Shown piece by piece: positions 9,790-19,259 of a stretch of 64,000 nucleotides of DNA. Position numbers and translations under genes: made by a program. Source of the DNA: Aestuariivirga sp. (GTDB lineage: Bacteria; Pseudomonadota; Alphaproteobacteria; Rhizobiales; Aestuariivirgaceae); contig NZ_JADCDA010000014.1 of the NCBI RefSeq assembly GCF_020252405.1, forward strand, positions 1 through 64,000, read 5' to 3'. A model generated the notes under the pieces. It was not told the origin of the DNA. It made no database searches and saw only the letters and a program-made list of their open reading frames with translations. Every line of letters starts with the position of its first letter. Position 1 is the stretch's first letter.

Positions 9790-11367
9790 CTATCCCGCCA
9801 CCATGCGCGGCGTCATCTCGATCAGCGTCGGACCCTCGGCCTTCAGCGCCCTGGCGATGGCGGCGGCCAGCGCCTTCAGGTCCTTCGGCTGTTCGGCATT
9901 GACGCCGTAGGCCCTGGCAAGCGCCTGAAAGTCAGGGTTCATCAGCGTCACGGCATTGGGCTGGATGCCCTTGCGCACCATGTCGTCCCGGATCTCGCCC
10001 AGCGCATTGTTGTTCCACATCAGGATGACGATGGGCAGCTTGTGCTCGGCGGCCGTGCCGAGCTCGTTGACCGTATACTGGATGCCATAATCGCCGATCA
10101 GCACGGCAACGGGCCGGTCACCCACGCCGAACTTGGCGCCAATGCCGACGGGAAGGCCGAAGCCCAGCGTGCCGAAGCCCACGGGGTGCAGCCAGGTGCG
10201 CGGCATGGAAACGGGGAACACCTCGTTCGCCGCATAGGCGATCTGCGTCATGTCGGAGCAGATCACCGTCTCCTCCGGCAGTTCCTTGCGGATCACCGCG
10301 AGGACCTTGGTGAGCATGGCGCGCAGCGCATCCGGCTCGCCCATGTCGAAACTCGCCGCGGCCTTGCCCTTCCTGTCCGTGATGTCCTTCGCGATGAGCT
10401 CCAGCGCCTCGCGCGCGTCGCCGAGGATGGCGATATCGGCCGTGTGCGGCCGCGCCATCACCGCGGGGTCGAGGTCGATCCGGATCAGGTTTTTCCCGAT
10501 CGCCAGCGCGTTGTTCCAGTGATCTGTCTCGGAGAGTTCCGAGCCCACGCAGAGAATGGCGTCCGACTCCGCCACCAGCGTCCAGAAGCCCCCGCGCGCC
10601 ATCACCTGGCCAAGGCACAGCGGGTGCCCGGTGGGAACGGCCCCCTTGCCGGCGGTGGTGGTGATGATCGGCGCCTTCAGTTTTTCGGCAATCCCGACGG
10701 CCGCCTTGCCCGCACCCAGCGCACCGCCGCCCAGCAGGATCAGCGGTTTCTTCGCCGCGTTGAGCCTGGCGGCGGCCGCCGCGGTCTGCCCGGCATTGGG
10801 CGCGGGCCGCTTGGGCAGGCCGCGCGCCGTCCAGCCTTCGCCCGCGGGTTCCTTCAGCAGGTCGAGCGGCGCCTCGATATAGACGGGGCGCGGCCGCTGG
10901 CTGGCGAAATGCGCGAAGGCCGCCGCCACCGCATCGCGCAGGTCCTTGGGCGTGTGGCAGCGGAACGTGAGCGCCGTCACCGCGGCGGCGCCGCCGCGCT
11001 GGTCGATCATCTCGTGCAGCCGCCCGCGCCCTTGCGCCGAATCGCGGATGTCGAGCGCGGAGGAGATGACGAGCACGTTGCTCGAGTCGGACCACGCCTG
11101 GCCCAGCGGTGTGAGAATGTTGGTGAGGCCGGGCCCGGTGATGGTGAAGCACACGCCGGGCCTGGCCGTAGCGCGCGCGTAACCGTCGGCCATGAAGCCC
11201 GCGCCCTGTTCGTGGCGCGCCAGCACGTGCCTGATGCCCGAGCGCGGCAGCGCGCGGTACATCTCGACGTTATGCACGCCCGGAATGCCGAAGATGGTGT
11301 CCACCCCATAGGCTTCGAGAAGGCCGACGAGGGCTTCGCCGGTCGAGAGTTCTGCGCGTTGCGGCAT
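9790..11367 (-). CDS. TPP-dependent 2-oxoacid decarboxylase, acetolactate-synthase-like (possibly 5-guanidino-2-oxopentanoate decarboxylase)
   Basis: A 525-residue enzyme with the three domains of the acetolactate synthase/benzoylformate decarboxylase family. The N-terminal pyrimidine-binding domain has the catalytic Glu53 in RHEQGAGFMADGYAR. A central domain follows. The C-terminal pyrophosphate domain has a GDYGIQY...NNN thiamine motif. From memory, the opening (STGEALVGLLEAYGVDTIFG) and HEQGAGF resemble proteins annotated as 5-guanidino-2-oxopentanoate decarboxylase (AruI type); this is recollection, not a search. The start codon lies one base after the dppF stop, so it is the last gene of the dpp operon. 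Acetolactate synthase itself is less likely: there is no small subunit nearby. Confidence 0.8.
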   Translation of the reverse strand: MPQRAELSTGEALVGLLEAYGVDTIFGIPGVHNVEMYRALPRSGIRHVLARHEQGAGFMADGYARATARPGVCFTITGPGLTNILTPLGQAWSDSSNVLVISSALDIRDSAQGRGRLHEMIDQRGGAAAVTALTFRCHTPKDLRDAVAAAFAHFASQRPRPVYIEAPLDLLKEPAGEGWTARGLPKRPAPNAGQTAAAAARLNAAKKPLILLGGGALGAGKAAVGIAEKLKAPIITTTAGKGAVPTGHPLCLGQVMARGGFWTLVAESDAILCVGSELSETDHWNNALAIGKNLIRIDLDPAVMARPHTADIAILGDAREALELIAKDITDRKGKAAASFDMGEPDALRAMLTKVLAVIRKELPEETVICSDMTQIAYAANEVFPVSMPRTWLHPVGFGTLGFGLPVGIGAKFGVGDRPVAVLIGDYGIQYTVNELGTAAEHKLPIVILMWNNNALGEIRDDMVRKGIQPNAVTLMNPDFQALARAYGVNAEQPKDLKALAAAIARALKAEGPTLIEMTPRMVAG

Positions 11368-11368
11368 G

Positions 11369-12355
11369 TCAGGCTGCTTTCGTTGACGGCTCGGGCGGGT
11401 TCACCGCATGGCATGCCACAAGGCTTCCGCCATGCGCAAGCAAGGCCGGATTGGCGCGCGCGCACGGTTCGAACGCCCACGGGCACCGCGTGTGGAAGGT
11501 GCAGCCCGAAGGCGGGTTGATGGGCGAAGGCAGCTCGCCCGTGAGCACGATGCGCTCACGCTTGCGCTCGGGGTTGGGCCGCGGCGTCGCCGACAAGAGC
11601 GCCCTGGTATAGGGGTGCTGCGGGTTGTCGAACACCGCGTCGCGCGGTCCGTGCTCCACTGCCCGGCCCAAATACATCACCATCACATCGTCCGCGATGT
11701 GGCGCACAACCGACAGGTCGTGGCTGATGAACAGATAGGCGAGATTCAGCCGCTCCTGCAAATCGGCCAGCAGGTTCAGCACCTGCGCCTGGATCGACAC
11801 GTCCAGCGCCGACACCGGCTCGTCGAGCACGAGCAGTTCCGGGTCCAGCATCAGCGCGCGCGCGATCGCTATGCGCTGGCGCTGGCCGCCAGAGAACATG
11901 TGCGGATAACGGTCGTAATGCTCGGGTCTGAGGCCCACAGCCGCCATCATTTCGCGCGCCTTGCCGGTGCGCTCCTTCGCGCTCATCCTGGTGTTGACGA
12001 GCAGCGGCTCCTCCAGCGCGTGGCCGATCTTCTGGCGCGGGTTGAGCGAGCCATAGGGATTCTGGAACACGATCTGCACGCGTGCGCGCAGCGCCCTCAG
12101 CGTTGCCGCGGAAGCCCCCACGATCTCCTCGCCGCCGATGTTGAGCGAGCCCGAGGTGGGAAGCTCGATCATGGTGATGAGGCGGGCGAGGGTCGACTTG
12201 CCGCAGCCGGACTCGCCGACAACGGCCAGAGTCTTGCCGCGCCCGATCGAAAAGCTCGCGCCATCCAGCGCCTTCAGCGTGGCTGAACCTGAGAAGGCCC
12301 CGCGGGAGACAGTGTAATGGCGGGTCAGGTCGTGGGCGGTGACGACGATGCTCAT
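11369..12355 (-). CDS. dppF: Dipeptide ABC transporter ATPase DppF
   Basis: A 328-residue cytosolic ATPase, one of the two nucleotide-binding subunits that drive the DppBC pore. It shows Walker [10 protein letters not shown], signature SGGQRQRIA, Walker B LLVLDEP and the oligopeptide-transporter C-terminal extension with [11 protein letters not shown]. The start overlaps the dppD stop by four bases (ATGA type), and the next gene starts one base after its stop. Length is normal for the family. Confidence 0.93.
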   Translation of the reverse strand: MSIVVTAHDLTRHYTVSRGAFSGSATLKALDGASFSIGRGKTLAVVGESGCGKSTLARLITMIELPTSGSLNIGGEEIVGASAATLRALRARVQIVFQNPYGSLNPRQKIGHALEEPLLVNTRMSAKERTGKAREMMAAVGLRPEHYDRYPHMFSGGQRQRIAIARALMLDPELLVLDEPVSALDVSIQAQVLNLLADLQERLNLAYLFISHDLSVVRHIADDVMVMYLGRAVEHGPRDAVFDNPQHPYTRALLSATPRPNPERKRERIVLTGELPSPINPPSGCTFHTRCPWAFEPCARANPALLAHGGSLVACHAVNPPEPSTKAA

Positions 12356-13338
12356 GCCGCCTTCTCCCGTCCGGGGTGGTTCCGCGGCACGCCGTCATGC
12401 AGCGGATAATGGCACAAGGCGCCATCGAGGCGCGCGGGCTTTGTGCCGCGGCAGAGCTCGGTGGCAAGCGCGCAACGCGGGGCGAACAGGCAGCCCGCGG
12501 GCCGGTCAAACTGGCCTGGCACCACGCCGGGGATCGAGGGCAGCTTGCGGCCCGTGGCGCGCTCCGGCAGCGCCGCGAGCAGGGCGGCGGTGTAGGGGTG
12601 GTGCGGGTCACGGAACAGGTCCTTCACCGCCTGCTCCTCCACCTTCTGACCGGCATATTGCACCGAGACGCGCCGGGCGGTTTCCGCCACCACGCCCATC
12701 GAGTGGGTGATGAGCACGAGGCCCATGCCGGTTTCCTTCTGCAGCTTGACGAGCAGGTCGAGGATCTGCGCCTGGATGGTGACGTCGAGTGCTGTGGTCG
12801 GCTCGTCGGCGATCAGAAGCTTGGGGTTGCAGGCAATCGCCATGGCGATCATCACGCGCTGGCTCATGCCGCCCGAGAGCTGGTGCGGGAACGCCCGCAG
12901 CCGCTGCTCCGGCGAGGGAATGCCGACAAGGCGGAGGAGTTCGGCGGCGCGCGCCTTGCGCTCGGCCTTGCCCATGTCGAGGTGCTCCTTCAGCGTCTCC
13001 ATGATCTGGAAGCCCACGGTGAAGCACGGGTTGAGGCTCGACATCGGCTCCTGGAAAATCATGGCGATGTCCTTGCCGATGATCCTGCGCCGCTGGCTGG
13101 CGGCGAGCTTCAGCAGGTCGCGGCCCTCGAAGGTCATGCGATCGGCTGTCACCTTCGCGGTCCAGGGCAGGAGGCCCATCACCGCCAGCATGGAGACGGA
13201 CTTGCCGGAGCCAGACTCGCCGACGATGGCCAGCACCTCGCCCTTGTCGACGGCGAGGCTCACGCCATCGACGGCGCGGAAATAGCCCGATCCCGTCTTG
13301 AACCCGACGGTGAGATTCTCGATCTCGAGCATGGCCAT
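12352..13338 (-). CDS. dppD: Dipeptide ABC transporter ATPase DppD
   Basis: A 328-residue ATPase that partners DppF. Walker A is [10 protein letters not shown], the signature is [12 protein letters not shown] and Walker B is [12 protein letters not shown]. The C-terminal extension carries [15 protein letters not shown], the cysteine-bearing tail common in DppD/OppD proteins. It begins one base after dppC ends, so the transporter subunits are translated as one unit. Confidence 0.93.
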   Translation of the reverse strand: MAMLEIENLTVGFKTGSGYFRAVDGVSLAVDKGEVLAIVGESGSGKSVSMLAVMGLLPWTAKVTADRMTFEGRDLLKLAASQRRRIIGKDIAMIFQEPMSSLNPCFTVGFQIMETLKEHLDMGKAERKARAAELLRLVGIPSPEQRLRAFPHQLSGGMSQRVMIAMAIACNPKLLIADEPTTALDVTIQAQILDLLVKLQKETGMGLVLITHSMGVVAETARRVSVQYAGQKVEEQAVKDLFRDPHHPYTAALLAALPERATGRKLPSIPGVVPGQFDRPAGCLFAPRCALATELCRGTKPARLDGALCHYPLHDGVPRNHPGREKAA

Positions 13339-13339
13339 C

Positions 13340-14248
13340 TCAGCTCCTCCTCAGCCGCGGATCGAGCGCATCGCGTAAGCCGTCGCCCATCAGGTTGATG
13401 GCCAGCACGGTGGTGAGAATGGCGAGGCCCGGGAATGCCATGACCCAGGGGTGGGACAGCATGAGGTCGCGCGTGTCGGCCAGCATGGCGCCCCACTCCG
13501 GCGTCGGCGGCTGCGCGCCAAGGCCGAGGAAGCCCAGGCCCGCCGCCTCGAGGATGGCGTCGGAGAGGCCCAAGGCGGCCTGCACGATCAGGGGTGCAAG
13601 GCAGTTCGGCAGCACCGTCACCGTCATCAGCCGGAACCTGCCGACGCCGGAGACCCTGGCCGCCGTCACATAATCCCTGGTGAGTTCGGTCAGGGCCGAG
13701 GCGCGCACCAGGCGCACATAGCGCGGCAGGCCCACCACGGTCACCGCGGCGATGGTGTTGGCGAGGTTCGGACCGATGATGGCAATGATCAGGATCGCCA
13801 GCACCAGCGAGGGGATGGCCATGATCAGGTCCATGACGCGGATGATGATCACGTCGATGATGCCGCCGAAGAAGGCGGCCGAAAGGCCCAGCGCCACGCC
13901 CGCCACCATCGACACCACCATGACGGACAGGCCGATGAATAGCGAGACGCGCGCGCCATACATCAGGCGCGAGAGCATGTCGCGGCCCACCGCATCGGTG
14001 CCGAGAATGAATCTGGGATCGCTGCCCTCCACCCAGAAGGGCGGAAGCTTGGAGAAGCCGCGGAACTGCTCGATCGGGCTGTAGGGGGCGAGCAAGGGCG
14101 CGAAGACGGCGACGAACAGGATGAAACCCACCACCGCGAGGCCCAGCACGGCCCCGCGGTTTTCGCGGAAGGCCCGCCAGAAGGCGCGGAAGGGTCCGGG
14201 CGGGGCGGGTGCTGCGGCGGCGGCCGGAAGGCTCGCGTCACCTGGCAT
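13340..14248 (-). CDS. dppC: Dipeptide ABC transporter permease DppC
   Basis: A 302-residue inner-membrane permease with an N-terminal extension before the first helix ([15 protein letters not shown]), an extracytoplasmic loop containing [17 protein letters not shown], the classic DppC/OppC motif, and four to five further helices. The EAA loop is recognisable near [18 protein letters not shown] prefer ATG 14248 (PGDASLP...), which overlaps the dppB stop by 11 bases; an in-frame ATG at 14275 would add nine residues inside dppB. Confidence 0.92.
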   Translation of the reverse strand: MPGDASLPAAAAAPAPPGPFRAFWRAFRENRGAVLGLAVVGFILFVAVFAPLLAPYSPIEQFRGFSKLPPFWVEGSDPRFILGTDAVGRDMLSRLMYGARVSLFIGLSVMVVSMVAGVALGLSAAFFGGIIDVIIIRVMDLIMAIPSLVLAILIIAIIGPNLANTIAAVTVVGLPRYVRLVRASALTELTRDYVTAARVSGVGRFRLMTVTVLPNCLAPLIVQAALGLSDAILEAAGLGFLGLGAQPPTPEWGAMLADTRDLMLSHPWVMAFPGLAILTTVLAINLMGDGLRDALDPRLRRS

Positions 14249-15251
14249 GGCGGATCCTCGGGTTGATGAGGCCATAGAGCATGTCGACCAGCAGGTTGAC
14301 GATGATGACGATGGTGGCGATCAGCATGATGCCGCCCTGCAGTGCGGGATAATCGCGGCGGTTGATCGACTCGATCAGCCATTTGCCCACGCCGGGCCAG
14401 GAGAAGATCGTCTCCGTCAGCACCGCGCCGGCAAGCAGCCCGCCCACCTGCAGACCGATGACGGTGACGACCGGGATCAGCGCATTGCGCAGCGCATGGA
14501 CGCCGACGACGCGCGTCCAGGACAGGCCCTTGGCCCGCGCCGTTCTGACGTAATCCTCCTCCAGCACTTCCAGCATGGAGGAGCGCGTCATGCGCGCGAT
14601 GACGGCGAGCGGCAGGGTGCCGAGCACGATCATCGGCAGGATCAAATGATGCACGGCGTCCCCGAAGGCGCCCTCCTGGCCGGAGAGCAGCGAGTCGATC
14701 AGCGCGAATCCCGTCACCGGATCATAGAAGTAGTTGATGAGGTCGGTGCGGCCAGAGACCGGCGTCAGGCCCAGCGTGTTGGACATGACCAGCACCAGGA
14801 TCAGGCCCCACCAGAAAATCGGCATGGAATAGCCGGTCAGCGCCAGGCCCATCAGCGTCTGGTCATAGAAGCCGCCGCGCCGCGAGGCGGCGATGACGCC
14901 GGCCGGAACCCCCAGCACCACGGCAAAGAGCATGGCGGTGAGGGTCAATTCCACCGTCGCCGGGAAGAGGGTGAAGAACTCATGCAGCACGGGCGATTTG
15001 GAGACCAGCGAAGTGCCGAAGTCGCCATGCAGCAGGCCATTGGCATAATCGAGGAACTGCTTCCACACCGGTTGGTCGAGGCCCATTTCGTGGCGCAGCT
15101 GCGCCAGCCGCTCGGGGCTGATGCCGCGCTCGCCGCGGCGCACCTCGATGGGGTCTCCCGGCACCAGGCGGACCATCACGAAGGTGATGAACATCAGCGC
15201 GATGAATGTCGGGATGGTGAGCGCCAGGCGCCTGAGGAGAAACCGGATCAT
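14238..15251 (-). CDS. dppB: Dipeptide ABC transporter permease DppB
   Basis: A 337-residue permease with the DppB N-terminus (LRRLALTIPTF, then a first helix). A large periplasmic loop has GERGISPERLAQLRHEMGLD, and five further membrane segments follow. With DppC it forms the translocation channel. It is separated from dppA by 82 bases that contain a strong hairpin, as often seen where the binding protein must be made in excess over the channel. Confidence 0.93.
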   Translation of the reverse strand: MIRFLLRRLALTIPTFIALMFITFVMVRLVPGDPIEVRRGERGISPERLAQLRHEMGLDQPVWKQFLDYANGLLHGDFGTSLVSKSPVLHEFFTLFPATVELTLTAMLFAVVLGVPAGVIAASRRGGFYDQTLMGLALTGYSMPIFWWGLILVLVMSNTLGLTPVSGRTDLINYFYDPVTGFALIDSLLSGQEGAFGDAVHHLILPMIVLGTLPLAVIARMTRSSMLEVLEEDYVRTARAKGLSWTRVVGVHALRNALIPVVTVIGLQVGGLLAGAVLTETIFSWPGVGKWLIESINRRDYPALQGGIMLIATIVIIVNLLVDMLYGLINPRIRHAR

Positions 15252-15285
15252 GTGAACCCGCGTGTAACGCCCGCCGGGCGCCGGA

Positions 15286-15323
15286 CAGAAAAGCCCTTCC
15301 CCCGGTTCGGCCGGGAGAAGGGC
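15286..15323 (-). terminator. Hairpin with T-run between dppA and dppB (attenuator)
   Basis: Read on the minus strand, GCCCTTC-T-CCCGG pairs with CCGGG-G-GAAGGGC around a short CCGAA loop and is followed by TTTTCT. This is the form of a Rho-independent terminator, 10 bases after the dppA stop and 35 bases before the dppB start. Partial read-through would give more DppA than membrane subunits. Confidence 0.6.
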
Positions 15324-15333
15324 GGCGCCGTTT

Positions 15334-16935
15334 TTATTCGAGTTCCACGTTCTGGAATTCGTGGGCTCCGAGCGGGCTCACCTTGTAGCCTTTCACATTC
15401 GTGCGGATGGGCTCATAGACCGTCGAATGCGCGATGTTGAGCTGCGGCATCTCCTCCGCCTGGATCTTCTGCGCTTCCTTGTAGAGCTTGGCGCGTTCGT
15501 TCTGATCGGTGATCTGGACAGCCCTGTTCACCACGTCCTGGAACTTGGCGTTGCACCACTTCGGAATGTTGTTGCTGTTGGGCTTGCCCTCGCTGTTGCA
15601 GCCCAGCAGAACGCCGAAGAAATTGTCCGGGTCGCCGTTGTCGCCGGTCCAGCCCAGCATGCCGGTCATGTGTTCGCCGGCCTGCATGCGCTTGCGGTAC
15701 TCGCCCCACTCATAGGAGACCAGCGTCGATTCCACGCCGATCCTGGCGAGGTCGGCCTGGATCATTTCGGCCATGCGCTTGGCATTGGGGTTGTAGGGGC
15801 GCTGCACCGGCATCCACCAGATGTCGATCTTCAGGTCCTTAACGCCGGCATCGGCCAGCATTTTCTTCGCCTTTTCGGGGTTGTATTCGACGCCCTCGAT
15901 GCTCTCGTCATAGGACCACATGGTCGGCGGGATCAGGTTCGTGGCCTTCTGGCCAGCCCCCTGATAGACTTCCTTGAGAATGGCATCGCGGTCGACCGCC
16001 ATGGCGAAGGCCTTGCGCACTTCCCTGTTGTCGAAGGGCGGCTTCAGGTTGTTCATGGCATAGTAGCCGATGTTGAGGCCAGCCTGCTCCAGAACCTTGA
16101 CGTCCGGGTTCTTCTTGATTTCGGGGAGATCCGCCGGGTTCGGCGCGATCATCACCTGGCACTCATTCGCCTTCAGCTTCGCATAGCGCGCGGTCGCATC
16201 CGGCGTGATGGCATAAACGAGGTTGTCGATCTTCGGCTTTCCGGCCCAGCCGTCGAAGGCCTTGAAACGGATCACCGCATCCTTCTGATAGGCCACGAAC
16301 TCGAACGAACCGGTGCCGACCGGAATCTGGTCGAACTGTTCGGGCGTGCCCTTGTCGAGCAGGTACCTCGCATATTCGGCCGACTGGATGGCGGCGAAGT
16401 CCATCGCCAGGTTGGCGATGATCGGGGCATTGGGCTTCTTCAGCTTGAAGATGACCGTCAGGTCGTCGTCGCCCTTGGTGATCGACTCCAGCAGGTCCGG
16501 CATGCCCATGTCGTTGAAATAGTCAAAGGAGCCGCCGGAGATCTTGGCATAGGGATGGTCCGGCTTCGACTGGCGGTCGAAGGACCAGATCACGTCCTCG
16601 GCGGTAAGGTCGCGGGTGGGGGTGAAGCCGTTGACGCCCGAATGGAACTTGACGCCCGGACGAAGCTTGAAGGTGATGGTCAGGCCGTCGGGCGACACGG
16701 TCCAGCTCTCGGCAAGCGCGGGCTCCACTTCCGTGGTGCCGGGGGTGAACTGCACGAGGCGGTTATAGACGGGGCGGGCGGCGTCGAAGCTGGTGCCCGT
16801 GGTGTTGATGGCGGGGGTGAAGTTCTCCGGCGAGCCTTCCGAGCAATAGACCAGCGTTTTCGCGGCCTCGGCGGCATTTGCCGCCAGCATGCTGGAGGCG
16901 AGCAGAGCCGCGCCCAGCAGAATCCTGATTTTCAT
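15334..16935 (-). CDS. dppA: Periplasmic dipeptide-binding protein DppA
   Basis: A 533-residue family 5 extracellular solute-binding protein with a Sec signal (cleavage near NAAEAAKTLVYC, about residue 25). Segments such as KTLVYCSEGSPENF, RLVQFTPGTTEVEP and GWTGDNGDPDNFF match what I know of E. coli DppA closely along the whole length. It captures dipeptides in the periplasm and hands them to DppBC; E. coli DppA can also carry haem. It is the first gene of dppABCDF plus the TPP enzyme, and is transcribed away from the phyH gene 151 bases upstream. Confidence 0.93.
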   Translation of the reverse strand: MKIRILLGAALLASSMLAANAAEAAKTLVYCSEGSPENFTPAINTTGTSFDAARPVYNRLVQFTPGTTEVEPALAESWTVSPDGLTITFKLRPGVKFHSGVNGFTPTRDLTAEDVIWSFDRQSKPDHPYAKISGGSFDYFNDMGMPDLLESITKGDDDLTVIFKLKKPNAPIIANLAMDFAAIQSAEYARYLLDKGTPEQFDQIPVGTGSFEFVAYQKDAVIRFKAFDGWAGKPKIDNLVYAITPDATARYAKLKANECQVMIAPNPADLPEIKKNPDVKVLEQAGLNIGYYAMNNLKPPFDNREVRKAFAMAVDRDAILKEVYQGAGQKATNLIPPTMWSYDESIEGVEYNPEKAKKMLADAGVKDLKIDIWWMPVQRPYNPNAKRMAEMIQADLARIGVESTLVSYEWGEYRKRMQAGEHMTGMLGWTGDNGDPDNFFGVLLGCNSEGKPNSNNIPKWCNAKFQDVVNRAVQITDQNERAKLYKEAQKIQAEEMPQLNIAHSTVYEPIRTNVKGYKVSPLGAHEFQNVELE

Positions 16936-17086
16936 GAATTACTCCCTGTCGTCTTTTTACCCGCCCTCCGGGGGCGTATCAGCACTCAAGCACGAAAATT
17001 GGCCTCGATCAAAAGAGGCAAAATGCGGAACGGTTTACGCCGCCCGCCCGGGCTGGCAGAATGCCCTGATCCCAAGGAGTTCCGCC

Positions 17087-17887
17087 ATGCCGAGCCGTAT
17101 TCCGCCCGAAACCATCGAAGCCTTCCGCCGCGACGGTGCCTGCGTGCTGCGTGGGGTGTTCACCGCCTGGGTGGAGACGCTCCGCAAGGGTGTGGACCGC
17201 AATCTGGCCGAGCCCTCGGCGGACGTGAAGATCTACCAGGGCAAGGGCGGGGCGGGCCGATTTGTCGGCGATTACTGCAACTGGGACCGCATCCCGGAAT
17301 ACCGGGACTTCATCTTCAATTCGGATGCCGCCGCACTGGGCCGCGAGCTGATGGGCACGAAAACCGTCCGCCTCTTCCACGAGCATGTGCTGGTCAAGGA
17401 ACCGGGTGCGGACGTTCCAACCCCCTGGCACCAGGACCAGCCCTATTACTGCGTGGACGGCACCGACACCGTGTCGCTGTGGATCCCGCTCGACAGCGTT
17501 CTGCGTGAGCGTACGCTGGAATTCGTGGCGGGCTCGCACACGTCCGGCAAGTATTACCGCCCGGAGCGCTTCAACAAGACCGCACTCAACGAGAACGACG
17601 GTCTGGAGCCGGTGCCGGACATCGACAACAACCGCGACAAGTTCAACGTCCTGGGCTGGGCGCTGGAGCCGGGCGATGCGGTGGCCTTCAGTTATCTTAC
17701 GCTGCATGGCGCCCCCGCCAACAACAGCAAGGTCGACCAGCGCCGCGCCTTCTCGCTGCGCCTGATGGGCGACAATGTGAGGTACGCGCGCCGCGAGGGC
17801 ATCAACACCTCGCCGCCCTTCAGGGGCGTGACGCTCGCCCATGGTGCGGTGATGGACGCGCCGGAATTCCCGCTGCTGGCAAGTTAG
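17087..17887 (+). CDS. PhyH-family Fe(II)/2-oxoglutarate dioxygenase
   Basis: A 266-residue cytosolic oxygenase of the phytanoyl-CoA dioxygenase family. The metal triad is visible as His-x-Asp in PTPWHQDQPYYC and the distal His in TLHGAPANNS. The 2-oxoglutarate-binding Arg lies in RRAFSLRL. The enzyme should hydroxylate an unactivated carbon using O2 and 2-oxoglutarate; the substrate is not predictable, and bacterial members act on amino acids, ectoine, phosphonates and others. ATG 17087 follows AAGGAG with a 7-base spacer. It is divergent from dppA and convergent with the DauA-like gene. Confidence 0.85.
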   Translation: MPSRIPPETIEAFRRDGACVLRGVFTAWVETLRKGVDRNLAEPSADVKIYQGKGGAGRFVGDYCNWDRIPEYRDFIFNSDAAALGRELMGTKTVRLFHEHVLVKEPGADVPTPWHQDQPYYCVDGTDTVSLWIPLDSVLRERTLEFVAGSHTSGKYYRPERFNKTALNENDGLEPVPDIDNNRDKFNVLGWALEPGDAVAFSYLTLHGAPANNSKVDQRRAFSLRLMGDNVRYARREGINTSPPFRGVTLAHGAVMDAPEFPLLAS

Positions 17888-17898
17888 TTGCCGCACGC

Positions 17899-18057
17899 GT
17901 CCTCTCCCGCTTTGGCGGGAGAGGAGGGGGCCCCAACGCAGTTGGGGCAGGTGAGGGGACGTGCGCACCATGCGGCAGGCCGTGCCTTGACTTCCCCTCA
18001 TCTTCCCGTTGCGTTCCGCAACGGGGCCCTTCTTCTCCCGCTGAAGCGGGAGAAGAC
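17899..18057. repeat. 159-bp composite palindrome, copy 1
   Basis: A chain of three or more hairpins: CTCTCCCGC/GCGGGAGAG, CCCCAACGCAGTTGGGG, CCGTTGCGTTCCGCAACGG and CTTCTCCCGC/GCGGGAGAAG. The same chain occurs at 55649-55807 in the opposite orientation and at the same length. Here it fills the gap between two convergent genes (phyH and the DauA-like gene). Confidence 0.8.
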
Positions 18058-18062
18058 GAAAG

Positions 18063-19154
18063 TCAAGCAAACCTCTCCGGCGACATCCCGGCCAGCGCCA
18101 GCCCCTCGTCCATGATGTCCGCAGGCGGAGCGTCTCCGCGCACCAGCGCGGCCGCCAGCCGCGACAGGGCAGGGGATGACTGGATGCCATAGCCGCCCTG
18201 GCCGATCAGCCAGAAGAAGCCGTCCTCCTTGCCGTCATAGCCCACCACCGGGCAGCCATCGGGCGCGAAGGAGCGCAAGCCTCCCCATGTGCGTTCGACG
18301 CGTGTCACCTCGCAGTTCACCGCCTCCTGGAAGCGCGCGATGCCCTCGGCCAGCGCCATGTCGTCGGCATAGGCGTCATGCGGGTCCACCGGCGTGGCCT
18401 CCGCCGGAGAAATGAGCAGCTTCCCGGACTGCGGCTTGCAGTACCAGGTCTCGCCCACGTCGCCCACCATCGGCCACGTCATGAAATCCCCGCCCCCGGG
18501 GCCGGGCGTCACCGCCATCGACCGGCGCATGGGCTGAAGGCCGATGGGCTTTCGCCCCGCCATCTCCGCCACCGCGTCGCCCCAGGCGCCCGCCGCATCC
18601 ACAATGATCGGTGCACGGAGCGTTTCGCCCCGGGCGGTCAGCGTCCACTGGCCTCTCTTCTCGAGGCCGGTCACGCCATGGCCGCAATGCAGCGCGCCGC
18701 CCCTCTGGCGGAACAGCTTCAGGTAATGCTGGTGCAGCGCGTCGACGTCGATGTCCGCCGTATGCTCGTCCAGCACGGCGAATGCGGCATAGCCGTCGAC
18801 AAGATGCGGGAAGCGCTGTTTGGCGGCGGCCACCGAAATCTCGCGCATGCCTTTCTGCAGGCCCATCAGGCGCCGGAACTGCGCTTCCTGCTCCGGCGGC
18901 GCGAAGAAGATCGTGTCGCGCTTCGCGAGGAAGCCGCCCGCCCGGAATTCCGGCCCGGAGGCGCGCGTCAGCGCCAGCATGGGGGGCGGGCCGTAATTGG
19001 GCTCATACATGGCCGCCGAGCGCCCGGTGGCGTGGTAGCCGGGCCGCTCCTCCATCTCGCAGATGGCGACGCGGCGGTCCTCCGCGAGGTGGGCCGCGAC
19101 GGACGCGCCGGCGATGCCGCCGCCGATGACGATGATGTCGAAATCCCTGCTCAT
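18063..19154 (-). CDS. FAD-dependent D-amino-acid dehydrogenase, DauA-like
   Basis: A 363-residue flavoprotein of the DAO family. The dinucleotide-binding motif VIGGGIAGAS is at residues 9-18. Segments PGYHATGRSAAMYEPNYG (38-55), GLQPMRRSM, TWGGLRSF and GQGGYGIQSS match my recollection of Pseudomonas aeruginosa D-arginine dehydrogenase DauA along most of the protein, so oxidative deamination of a D-amino acid to a 2-oxoacid is likely. However, the positions equivalent to DauA His48 and Glu87 appear to be Met49 and Thr81, so arginine may not be the substrate. ATG 19154 was chosen because the flavin motif follows at once. It is divergent from the ureohydrolase by 105 bases. Confidence 0.85.
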   Translation of the reverse strand: MSRDFDIIVIGGGIAGASVAAHLAEDRRVAICEMEERPGYHATGRSAAMYEPNYGPPPMLALTRASGPEFRAGGFLAKRDTIFFAPPEQEAQFRRLMGLQKGMREISVAAAKQRFPHLVDGYAAFAVLDEHTADIDVDALHQHYLKLFRQRGGALHCGHGVTGLEKRGQWTLTARGETLRAPIIVDAAGAWGDAVAEMAGRKPIGLQPMRRSMAVTPGPGGGDFMTWPMVGDVGETWYCKPQSGKLLISPAEATPVDPHDAYADDMALAEGIARFQEAVNCEVTRVERTWGGLRSFAPDGCPVVGYDGKEDGFFWLIGQGGYGIQSSPALSRLAAALVRGDAPPADIMDEGLALAGMSPERFA

Positions 19155-19259
19155 GGTCTTCTTTAGCCGGGGCCCTGGCCCTTGCGCAAGAATGGCCCGC
19201 CGTATCATCATGACACCCACAAGCTTCGCCACGCCAATCAGGAACCGGGACAATCCGCC

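Noticed and set aside
9790-11367. Acetolactate synthase large subunit (ilvB)
   Set aside because: No ilvN/ilvH small subunit or ilvC follows, the gene is fused translationally to dppF, and its N-terminal motif resembles the decarboxylase branch.
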